Assembly: GCA_003445895.1 (NCBI GenBank)
Contig: DMCD01000008.1
Span: 1-6,274 of the forward strand
Direction: 5' to 3'
Source of the DNA: Lachnoclostridium sp.
GTDB taxonomy: Bacteria > Bacillota > Clostridia > Lachnospirales > Lachnospiraceae
DNA: 6,274 nt
A program made the position numbers and the translations under genes. The notes beneath the pieces are model-generated. The model made no database searches. It worked only from the letters and a program-made list of their open reading frames with translations, and was not told where the DNA came from. Every line of letters begins with the position of its first letter. The first letter of the stretch is position 1. Below, one piece after another: positions 1-4,916 of the stretch.

Positions 1-176
1 TCGCCTGGAAGGATGAGGAGGGCCGGAGGATGGGCGCGAAATGGGCCCTCTGCACCGTCTCTCCGGACAACCCAAACAGCCTGAACAATACGCTGCGGGC
101 AGGATTTGAGATCGTGGAGGAGAAGGAGATGTACGGAGGCATCCGCAGATATGTGCTGCGGAAGGCGCTGGTGTAA
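1..176 (+). CDS. GNAT-family N-acetyltransferase, C-terminal fragment (5' end outside window)
   Basis: The reading frame starts at base 3 and is open to the TAA at 174-176, giving 57 residues of a protein whose start lies to the left of the window. The fragment has a Cys-Thr-Val-Ser-Pro-Asp-Asn-Pro-Asn-Ser-Leu stretch followed by a Leu-Arg-Ala-Gly-Phe-Glu-Ile-Val segment and a Tyr-Gly-Gly-Ile-Arg-Arg-Tyr-Val-Leu strand. That is the usual end of a GNAT fold: the Asn-x-x-x-Ser-x-x-x-x-x-x-x-x-Gly-Phe helix that closes the acetyl-CoA site, then the last beta strands. The substrate cannot be told, because the acetyl-CoA-binding and substrate-binding parts are missing. It lies 99 bases upstream of the racemase start on the same strand with no clear terminator between them, so co-transcription is possible. 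The family call rests on a short fragment. Confidence 0.6.
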   Translation, partial: AWKDEEGRRMGAKWALCTVSPDNPNSLNNTLRAGFEIVEEKEMYGGIRRYVLRKALV

Positions 177-260
177 GAGAGGAATGGGACTTTTACCGCA
201 GGAACGGGCTTCGGGTGATTGCAGGACTGACCTGCGATGAATTATGGACTGACAGACAGA

Positions 261-268
261 AAGGAGGG
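261..268 (+). promoter_or_regulatory. Shine-Dalgarno site that fixes a TTG start for the racemase
   Basis: AAGGAGGG lies 7 bases before TTG at 276-278, an ideal spacing. The in-frame ATG at 237 has only a weak purine stretch before it. The first two bases of that ATG would also be held in a small hairpin (218-225 with 231-238, loop ACTGA). The Shine-Dalgarno site itself would fall inside the reading frame if ATG 237 were used, which also argues for the TTG. Confidence 0.85.
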
Positions 269-275
269 CGGCAGC

Positions 276-1343
276 TTGGGGGCTTTGCTGAATATTAACC
301 TGCAGAAAATATCGGAGAATGCCGCCGCCATCCGAAGGGTCTGCGGAAGTCACGGGATTGAAGTGCTGGGTGTGACAAAGGGATTCTCTGCGCTGCCGGA
401 GGTGGTATCGGCCATCCTGGAGGGCGGCATTGATAAACTGGCGGACGCCCGCCTGGAAAATATCCGGATGCTCCGGGAAGAGGGATTTGCAAATCCCATG
501 ACGCTCCTCCGGATTCCGATGATCAGCCGGGCAGACCGGGTGGTGGAATATGCCGACTGCAGTCTGAATTCGGAGCTTCCGACGCTGGAAGCCCTGTCGG
601 CGGCGGCTGTCCGGGCCGGAAAGGAGCATGACGTCATCCTGATGCTGGAGCTGGGAGACCTTCGGGAAGGGATGTATCCGAGGGATGCGCTGCAGATGAT
701 GGAGTCTTCGATTCATCTGCCGGGAATCCGGATTAAGGGCATCGGCACCAACATGGGCTGCTACGGAGGCATTCTCCCCACGAAGCAGAACCTGACGATG
801 CTCTGTTATCTGGCAAATGCTCTCGAACACTACACCGGCATGCCCCTGGAGACGGTCTCCGGCGGCGGAACATCTTCTCTTACGCTGGTCGAGCAGGGTG
901 TGATGCCCAAACGGGTCAACCAGGTCCGCATCGGCGAGGGCCTTCTTCTGGGGACGGACACTACCAATCACAGTGCCATCGCCTGGCTTCACCGGGACGC
1001 TTTCCGGCTGCAGGCGGAGGTGGTGGAAGTGCGGAGCAAGCCGTCGGTGCCGATCGGAACCATCGGCCGCGATGCCTTTGGAAATACGCCGCAGTTCGAG
1101 GACCGGGGCATAAGAAGGCGGGCTATCATCGCCCTGGGGCGGCAGGATGTGCCGCCGGAGGGTATCATTCCTCTGGACAGGGGCGTTAAGGTGCTGGGCG
1201 GAAGCAGCGATCATATCATCCTCGATATCGAGGATGCGGAAGAGAATTACAAAGTGGGAGACCGGATAGAATTTGACCTGAAGTACCAGGGAATGCTGCA
1301 TCTCTGCAGCTCCCGGTATGTGAAGAAAGTGTATATACGATAG
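276..1343 (+). CDS. orr: Ornithine/alanine racemase family PLP-dependent enzyme (fold type III)
   Basis: Cytoplasmic PLP enzyme with an alanine-racemase-like N-terminal barrel, predicted to interconvert the L and D forms of an amino acid, with ornithine the best guess. Starting at TTG 276 it has 355 residues, close to the length I recall for Clostridium sticklandii ornithine racemase. The N-terminus GALLNINLQKISENA is then the usual first strand and helix. The PLP-binding lysine is Lys35 in GVTKGF. Other visible family blocks are ADARLENI (about 56-63), LLRIPM (77-82), ELGDLREG (125-132), GIGTNMGCYG (155-164), SGGGTSS (195-201), the phosphate-binding region RIGEGLLLG (218-226), and KPSVPIG...GRDAFGNTP (255-272). 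These match ornithine racemase better than canonical Alr. The permease gene follows after 90 bases. Substrate is an inference: the wider family also includes YhfX-like enzymes of unclear specificity. The family is secure; the symbol is less so. Confidence 0.85.
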   Translation: MGALLNINLQKISENAAAIRRVCGSHGIEVLGVTKGFSALPEVVSAILEGGIDKLADARLENIRMLREEGFANPMTLLRIPMISRADRVVEYADCSLNSELPTLEALSAAAVRAGKEHDVILMLELGDLREGMYPRDALQMMESSIHLPGIRIKGIGTNMGCYGGILPTKQNLTMLCYLANALEHYTGMPLETVSGGGTSSLTLVEQGVMPKRVNQVRIGEGLLLGTDTTNHSAIAWLHRDAFRLQAEVVEVRSKPSVPIGTIGRDAFGNTPQFEDRGIRRRAIIALGRQDVPPEGIIPLDRGVKVLGGSSDHIILDIEDAEENYKVGDRIEFDLKYQGMLHLCSSRYVKKVYIR

Positions 1344-1433
1344 AGTTGCAGATTTCGGGCAGAAATCGCATTTGCAGAATGTGGTTTCTGCGGGAAAGAG
1401 TGTGATTGCCGGATTGCAGAGAGGAGGTACGCC
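1344..1433 (+). other. Racemase-permease spacer with GCAGAA/TTCTGC repeats and permease RBS
   Basis: This 90-base gap has no gene. It holds GCAGAA at 1359-1364 and 1374-1379 and the inverted form TTCTGC at 1386-1391. GCAGAAA at 1359-1365 and TTTCTGC at 1385-1391 can form a 7-bp stem with a 19-base loop. No U-tract follows, so it is not an intrinsic terminator, and I see no convincing promoter. GAGGAGGT at 1421-1428 is a strong ribosome binding site for the permease ATG at 1434. Read-through from the racemase is the simplest reading. Confidence 0.45.
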
Positions 1434-2393
1434 ATGATTGCCGTTACGCTGGCGCTGGAACTGCTGCTGATGACCATGGTGGGCTTCTTTGCGAGAAAGC
1501 GGGGCATCGTCAATGAAACCTTTGCCGGACAGCTGACAAACTTCGTGATGCGGATCACCCTCCCGATGCTGATATTCCATTCTGTCCGCAGCTCCGTGGA
1601 GTTTACCCCGGAGGCACTCCGGGACTGCGGAGTGGCGATTGCTGCGGGATTCTTTGTGATGGTCTTTTCCCTGGGAATTGGACAGCTTCTGTGGATGGTG
1701 ACGGGGAAAGGCGGATACGGACGCATACTTCGGTATGCGGCGACATTCACCCACTTTTCTTTTATGGGGATTCCGGTGGTGGAAGCGCTGTTCGGCAGCG
1801 TGGGAACCATGTATTACGCCTTCTTCATCACGCCGGTCCGGATTTTCTACTACGCCCTTTCGGAACCACTGATGACGCCGCCGGAGCTGAAAAAGGAGGC
1901 GCCGTCTTCTTCGGCTTTTATAAAGAAAACGCTGACCAATCCCGCGCTTATCGCCATTGCCCTTGGTATTCTGTTCTGGGTGACGGGGTGGAAGGTTCCC
2001 GAGGTGCCGAATTATGTGATTAAGCAGTGTGCCTCGCTCTGTTCGCCCCTGGGGCTGATTCTCTGCGGCCTGACGATGGGAAATCATGACCTGCGGGCCA
2101 TGTTTACCATCGACAATCTGAAGATTCCGCTGCTTCGGCTGATCGTGCTGCCGGCCCTTGCGATGGCGGCGGTGCTTCCTCTCGTGCGGACGGGGCTTCT
2201 TACGTCCCTGCTGGGGCAGATTATTGTGATCTTTATGGCCCTTCCGGCAGCATCCCTCCTTCCGGCTTACGCCATGCGCTATGACCCGGAAGAGAAGAAT
2301 CACTTCCTTGCCGCCGGGGCAAGCGTGCTGTCCACCCTCTTTTCCCTGCTGACTCTGCCGGTGTGGTATGTGCTGATGAACGCGGGGATGTGA
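1434..2393 (+). CDS. AEC-family (auxin efflux carrier superfamily) permease
   Basis: Integral cytoplasmic-membrane transporter of 319 residues, the normal length for bacterial AEC proteins, whose fold is two inverted five-helix repeats. The first half has hydrophobic segments near residues 2-20, 33-50, 62-84 and two more before about 150, with the motifs ITLPMLIF (after the second amphipathic stretch) and FMGIPVVEALFG. A charged, Ser/Pro-rich cytoplasmic loop with EPLMTPPELKKE and KKT separates the halves. The second half opens with the typical TNPALIAIALGILFW and ends with ALPAASLLPAYAMRY and a last helix at the C-terminus. Known members carry malate, other small organic anions or auxin, and most are unassigned. 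The substrate cannot be read from sequence. The neighbouring racemase suggests an amino acid or a related compound (inference). The start is supported by the GAGGAGGT site 5 bases upstream. Transcription probably ends at the hairpin at 2508-2562. Confidence 0.9.
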   Translation: MIAVTLALELLLMTMVGFFARKRGIVNETFAGQLTNFVMRITLPMLIFHSVRSSVEFTPEALRDCGVAIAAGFFVMVFSLGIGQLLWMVTGKGGYGRILRYAATFTHFSFMGIPVVEALFGSVGTMYYAFFITPVRIFYYALSEPLMTPPELKKEAPSSSAFIKKTLTNPALIAIALGILFWVTGWKVPEVPNYVIKQCASLCSPLGLILCGLTMGNHDLRAMFTIDNLKIPLLRLIVLPALAMAAVLPLVRTGLLTSLLGQIIVIFMALPAASLLPAYAMRYDPEEKNHFLAAGASVLSTLFSLLTLPVWYVLMNAGM

Positions 2394-2408
2394 GAGGGGA
2401 GAAGGCTG

Positions 2409-2426
2409 ATGGCTGAGCCATTTTTC
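2409..2426 (+). terminator. Weak candidate terminator just after the permease
   Basis: ATGGCT-G-AGCCAT (2409-2421) is a perfect palindrome around one base, and a run of T continues to 2425. As RNA it gives a stem of only about 5 bp with a 3-base loop and a short U-run, starting 16 bases after the permease stop. This is too small for an efficient terminator by itself. The large hairpin about 100 bases further on is more convincing. Confidence 0.3.
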
Positions 2427-2461
2427 TGTTGATGTCAGATGCAGAGGGGCGAAAGCAGACC

Positions 2462-2490
2462 TGGCTTGAAGCCAACTTTCAGATCTGAAA
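2462..2490. repeat. Two adjacent perfect palindromes in the convergent intergenic gap
   Basis: TGGCTTGAAGCCA (2462-2474, perfect around the central G) is followed two bases later by TTTCAGATCTGAAA (2477-2490, perfect 14-bp palindrome). The TGGCT/AGCCA arms also occur in the palindrome at 2409-2421. Nothing here codes for protein. The sites could be protein-binding dyads, part of a structured 3' UTR of the permease mRNA, or a worn repeat element. The sequence does not decide between these. Confidence 0.5.
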
Positions 2491-2507
2491 ATCGCCGGCC
2501 CACATAA

Positions 2508-2562
2508 CAAAACACTCTCACCAGCCATCGATTTATACCATGGCCGGTGAGAGTGTTTGTTT
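2508..2562. terminator. Bidirectional intrinsic terminator between convergent genes
   Basis: Bases 2510-2528 pair with 2540-2558 in a stem of 19 positions with a single A/C mismatch (2523/2545) and an 11-base loop. On the plus strand the stem is followed by T-rich TTTGTTTTGTTTATC (2556-2570). On the minus strand it is followed by TTTTGTTATG (2512-2503). It lies beyond the stop codons of both the permease (plus) and the IclR gene (minus), whose stop codon ends at 2569, so one hairpin can end both transcripts. Confidence 0.92.
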
Positions 2563-2568
2563 TGTTTA

Positions 2569-3324
2569 TCAGAATTTTGTGCTGCCGGACATGACCGAGA
2601 GGTCGTGGGCGGCATTTTTGACGTCTTCCATCAGTTTTTCCAGATGCTTTTCGTTGGGGATCCGGGAGTAGGGGGCGACCAGGCCTATGGAGGCGATCAC
2701 CTTGTTGTCCGGCCCGTAGACGGGAGCGCCGATGCCGGCGGCATCGTGGACATATTCGCCGTGGGTGACGGCGACGCCGTCTCTGCGGATCTGCTCCAGC
2801 TCCAGCTCCAGGGCTCTGCGGCTGATCTGCGGAAATGCTTCCGGCCGATCCAGCCTTGTATCGAGATAGTAGTTGATATAAGCTTCGCTCTGGTAGGCCA
2901 GGAGGACTTTGCGGATGGCACCGCAGTGCAGATCCATCTCATAGCCGAATTCTTCCACCACCTTCAGGTGGTTGGGACCGTCCTGCTTGACCAGAACCAG
3001 GCCCTTGTCGGAGGACTGGATGATGAGATAGGTATCCTCTCTGGTAGAACTGGAAAGCTGCCGCAGGATTGGTGCGGCAGCATTCTGAATACGGAAATTG
3101 CTGGCGGCGGCACGGCCCAGTGAAATCAGTGCCGGGCCCAGCTCGTAGGTGTGGGCAGAGTCATCGCGCAGAACGTAGTTCATGTCGCAGAAGGTCTGCA
3201 GAATCCTGTGTACGGTGCTGGGCGGGAGACTGGTACGTTCCGCCAGCTCCGCGATGGAATACTTATGAGAGTTCTCCTTGAGAATCTCCAGGATTTCCAT
3301 GGAACGCAGGAGGCTCTGGATCAT
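2569..3324 (-). CDS. IclR-family transcriptional regulator
   Basis: Cytoplasmic DNA-binding regulator of 251 residues, full length for the IclR family. The N-terminal winged helix-turn-helix covers about residues 1-65: MIQSLLRSMEILEIL is the usual first helix, YSIAELAERTSLPPSTVHRIL (22-42) holds the helix-turn-helix with the recognition helix around 34-45, and YELGPALISLG closes the wing. The C-terminal effector domain (about 78-245) shows LHCGAIRKVLLA at 131-142 (the usual LHxxAxGKxxLA block, with Ile-Arg where Leu-Gly is common) and AGIGAPVYGPDNKVIASIGL at 196-215. The inducer is unknown. The start is fixed by agreement with the family N-terminus and by its ATGA overlap with the stop of the upstream small gene. 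GAGGAAG lies about 8 bases upstream, inside that gene. It ends at the bidirectional terminator. Family members act as repressors or activators, often on adjacent genes; targets here are inferred only. Confidence 0.93.
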   Translation of the reverse strand: MIQSLLRSMEILEILKENSHKYSIAELAERTSLPPSTVHRILQTFCDMNYVLRDDSAHTYELGPALISLGRAAASNFRIQNAAAPILRQLSSSTREDTYLIIQSSDKGLVLVKQDGPNHLKVVEEFGYEMDLHCGAIRKVLLAYQSEAYINYYLDTRLDRPEAFPQISRRALELELEQIRRDGVAVTHGEYVHDAAGIGAPVYGPDNKVIASIGLVAPYSRIPNEKHLEKLMEDVKNAAHDLSVMSGSTKF

Positions 3325-3746
3325 TCCTTTGCTTCCTCGATCTTCACGGTTGCTTCCTTGACTTCTTCAGCTGCCTTTTCTGCAGCGGCTTTTGCTTCAG
3401 CCTCAGCCTTTTCAGCAGCGGCCTTAGCCTCTGCTTCTGCCTTCTCTGCAGCTTCCTTTGCGGCTGCGGCAGCACGGTCAGCAGCGCCGTCAACGGCACG
3501 CTCTACCTTTGCCATCAGCTCCGCATCCTCTTCCGGAGTGCTCTTCGGAGTGATATTTACATAATTTCTCTTCGCCGGGGTGCCGGATTCGTCAGAATCG
3601 AGATCATCAAAATCGTCCTCAAATTCGTGGAAATCTTCCTCCAGCTCTTTGTGGAAGGACTTGTACTGCAGTGCGTAGGATACGCCGGCTGCAACCGCAC
3701 CGGCAATCGCTGCGAAAGCCAGTAACTTTCCGCCAAGTTTTGCCAT
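3321..3746 (-). CDS. Small membrane-anchored Ala/Glu/Lys-rich helical protein, function unknown
   Basis: I do not recognise a characterised family. The 141-residue product has an N-terminal hydrophobic helix at about residues 8-26 (Ala/Gly/Leu/Val-rich, preceded by Lys3 and Lys7), so it is probably a single-pass membrane protein or is held by an uncleaved signal anchor. No lipobox cysteine is present. Next comes a very acidic stretch (34-53, rich in Asp, Glu and Phe), a short linker with RNYVNITPKSTPEED (60-74), and a long helix-forming tail (75-141) made of Ala, Glu and Lys with 11-residue repeats. The overall plan resembles YtxH-like or LEA-like helical proteins, but I cannot assign it to either. 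CTCCTTT at 3754-3760 reads AAAGGAG on the coding strand, 7 bases before the ATG. Its stop overlaps the IclR start (ATGA), so the two are very likely translated together from a promoter near 3844-3872. Confidence 0.85.
   Translation of the reverse strand: MAKLGGKLLAFAAIAGAVAAGVSYALQYKSFHKELEEDFHEFEDDFDDLDSDESGTPAKRNYVNITPKSTPEEDAELMAKVERAVDGAADRAAAAAKEAAEKAEAEAKAAAEKAEAEAKAAAEKAAEEVKEATVKIEEAKE
3381..3446 (-). repeat. Two tandem 33-base units coding an identical 11-residue helical repeat
   Basis: Residues 101-111 and 112-122 of the small membrane protein are both EKAEAEAKAAA, with a partial third copy starting EKAAEE at 123. At DNA level the two units differ at 8 of 33 positions, all third codon positions and all silent. 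An 11-residue period fits a right-handed (hendecad) coiled coil or an extended surface helix. Confidence 0.9.
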
Positions 3747-3843
3747 AATGAAGCTCCTTTCAGTCTGCCGTAATCAGGCACACGCTAATTGCAGATTTGT
3801 ATTTATTCAGCGTACGGAATCAAAGCTGAACAGCCACATAATC

Positions 3844-3872
3844 ATTGTAATACGAAGAGGTTCAAAAGTAAA
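3844..3872 (-). promoter_or_regulatory. Candidate sigma-A promoter for the small-protein/IclR operon
   Basis: Read on the minus strand, TTTACT (3872-3867) and TACAAT (3849-3844) are separated by 17 bases, with 4 of 6 and 5 of 6 consensus matches. Transcription would start near 3837, leaving a leader of about 90 bases before the ATG at 3746. A second, weaker pair on the same strand (TTGATT, then TACAAA after 16 bases) lies closer to the gene and cannot be excluded. Confidence 0.55.
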
Positions 3873-3892
3873 GAAGACAATGAGGCAGCTCC

Positions 3893-3921
3893 TTGCTATG
3901 GAGTTCAAAAAGAAGTAGAAT
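3893..3921 (+). promoter_or_regulatory. Candidate sigma-A promoter for pip-tex
   Basis: TTGCTA (3893-3898) and TAGAAT (3916-3921) are 17 bases apart, with 4 of 6 and 5 of 6 consensus matches. The start would be near 3928, giving a purine-rich leader of about 90 bases before the pip ATG. Its -35 box lies only 20 bases from the -35 box of the opposing minus-strand promoter, so one regulator bound between them could affect both. Confidence 0.55.
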
Positions 3922-3933
3922 ACAGTATAAGCG

Positions 3934-3965
3934 TCGTTCTGCAGAAGTAAATTGCGGCAGAACGA
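3934..3965. promoter_or_regulatory. Inverted repeat at the start of the pip transcript, possible operator
   Basis: TCGTTCTGC (3934-3942) and GCAGAACGA (3957-3965) form a perfect 9-bp inverted repeat with a 14-base gap, beginning about 6 bases after the predicted transcription start. A nested 10-bp palindrome TTCTGCAGAA spans 3937-3946, and the third GCAGAA follows it after 10 bases. It could be an operator dyad or a hairpin in the 5' leader. No U-run follows at once, so it is not a terminator. Confidence 0.5.
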
Positions 3966-4016
3966 AAGAACGAAAAGGAAGCCGAAAACATTTCCAGGTA
4001 ATTAACGGAGGATTTT

Positions 4017-4904
4017 ATGAAAATCAGAGAAGGTTACATGCCGTTTATGGGATATCAGACCTATTATCGGATTGTCGGGGAGAAGACCGGCGACAAGAAG
4101 CCGCTCCTTCTTCTGCACGGCGGACCGGGCAGCGGACATGATTACTTTGAGGTTCTCGACTGTCTCGCCGAGGAGGGAAGAGAGATTATCTCCTATGACC
4201 AGCTGGGCTGCGGAAAGTCCTACCTGGACGGCCATCCGGAGCTCTGGAAGCCGGAGGTATGGGATCAGGAGCTGATCGAGCTCCGGAAGTTCCTGGGCCT
4301 GGATGAGGTGCATATCCTGGGACAGTCCTGGGGCGGCATGCTGATTATTGAATATCTGGTAAATTATAAGCCAGAGGGCGTAAAGAGCGCCATTATCTCC
4401 AGCGGCCATCCGTCTTCGAGCCTCTGGTCTGCCGAGCAGCACCGCTGGCTTAAGCTGATGTCAGAAGAGGATCAGGCGGCTATCGCGAAGGCTGAGGCAA
4501 CCGGCGATTTCAGCGACCCGGCGTATCTCGCGGCCAATGATCGTTTTATGGAGCGTCACTGCTGCCCGTCGGTTTACCCGGCGGATGCCCCGGAGTGCCT
4601 GACCAGAGAGAAGAAGCACGGCGATGAGGCTTATCTCTACGGCTGGGGCCCGAATGAGTACACACCCACCGGAACGCTGAAGGATTTTGAATATATCGAC
4701 CGGCTCCCGGAGATTAAAGAGCCGACGCTGATTATCAGCGGTACCTACGACCTCTGCTCGCCGCTGGTGGCAAAGACCATGTACGACGGGATTCCGAACT
4801 CGAAGTGGGAGCTGTTCGAGGGCGCCCGCCACATGTGCTTTGTGGAGGATAATCCCCGCTATGTGAAGCTTCTTTCCGGGTGGCTGAAAGAACACGACAA
4901 TTAA
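4017..4904 (+). CDS. pip: Proline iminopeptidase (alpha/beta hydrolase, peptidase family S33)
   Basis: Cytoplasmic serine peptidase that removes N-terminal proline from short peptides. At 295 residues it has the length of the Lactobacillus-type enzyme (PepI/Pip), which it resembles along its whole length as I recall it. The oxyanion-hole motif HGGPGSGHDYF begins at His34, and YDQLGCGKS begins at Tyr60. The nucleophile is Ser104 in GQSWGG. The helical cap (about 125-225) includes GWGPNEYTPTG (209-219), characteristic of this subfamily. Asp245 in GTYDLCSP and His272 in GARHMCF complete the catalytic triad, so the enzyme looks intact. No signal peptide is seen. GGAGG at 4007-4011 lies 5 bases before the ATG. 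tex follows 12 bases after the stop, so the two are probably one operon, while the IclR operon is divergent. Related S33 amidases with other substrates exist, so exact specificity is inferred. Confidence 0.93.
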   Translation: MKIREGYMPFMGYQTYYRIVGEKTGDKKPLLLLHGGPGSGHDYFEVLDCLAEEGREIISYDQLGCGKSYLDGHPELWKPEVWDQELIELRKFLGLDEVHILGQSWGGMLIIEYLVNYKPEGVKSAIISSGHPSSSLWSAEQHRWLKLMSEEDQAAIAKAEATGDFSDPAYLAANDRFMERHCCPSVYPADAPECLTREKKHGDEAYLYGWGPNEYTPTGTLKDFEYIDRLPEIKEPTLIISGTYDLCSPLVAKTMYDGIPNSKWELFEGARHMCFVEDNPRYVKLLSGWLKEHDN

Positions 4905-4908
4905 GGAG
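4903..4908 (+). promoter_or_regulatory. Ribosome binding site that sets the TTG start of tex
   Basis: AAGGAG overlaps the last two bases of the pip stop codon (TAA, 4902-4904) and lies 8 bases before TTG at 4917. No in-frame ATG occurs nearby upstream, and the next in-frame ATG (Met41, in the RYRKEM segment) would remove conserved Tex N-terminal sequence. Confidence 0.85.
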
Positions 4909-4916
4909 TTTTTGCT

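Noticed and set aside
237..275. ATG at 237 as the racemase start
   Set aside because: It has a poor ribosome site and a residue extension foreign to the family, while a near-ideal Shine-Dalgarno site points to TTG 276.
1353..1397. Hairpin after the racemase as an intrinsic terminator
   Set aside because: The 7-bp stem has a 19-base loop and is not followed by a U-run, so it is not expected to stop transcription.
1247..1810. Minus-strand open frame of 187 codons across the racemase-permease junction
   Set aside because: It lies antisense to two clear genes, has Ser/Pro/Arg-rich sequence with no recognisable domain, and no supporting ribosome site was seen.
2557..3123. Plus-strand open frame of 188 codons opposite the IclR gene
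   Set aside because: It is a shadow of the IclR coding frame. The IclR product has full family motifs, and this frame would begin in the terminator stem.
3151..3564. Plus-strand Ala/Ser-rich open frame of 137 codons
   Set aside because: Its repeats are the reverse reading of the Ala/Glu/Lys repeats of the minus-strand small protein, which has a good ribosome site and an operon context.
3557..3781. Minus-strand open frame of 74 codons overlapping the small membrane protein start
   Set aside because: It is out of frame with the well-supported 3321-3746 gene and shows no coherent domain.
3880..3918. 12-codon plus-strand mini-ORF upstream of pip, as a leader peptide
   Set aside because: It overlaps the predicted pip promoter rather than lying downstream of it, and has no good ribosome site.
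4461..4895. Minus-strand open frame of 144 codons inside pip
   Set aside because: It is antisense to an intact proline iminopeptidase with all catalytic residues, and shows no domain of its own.
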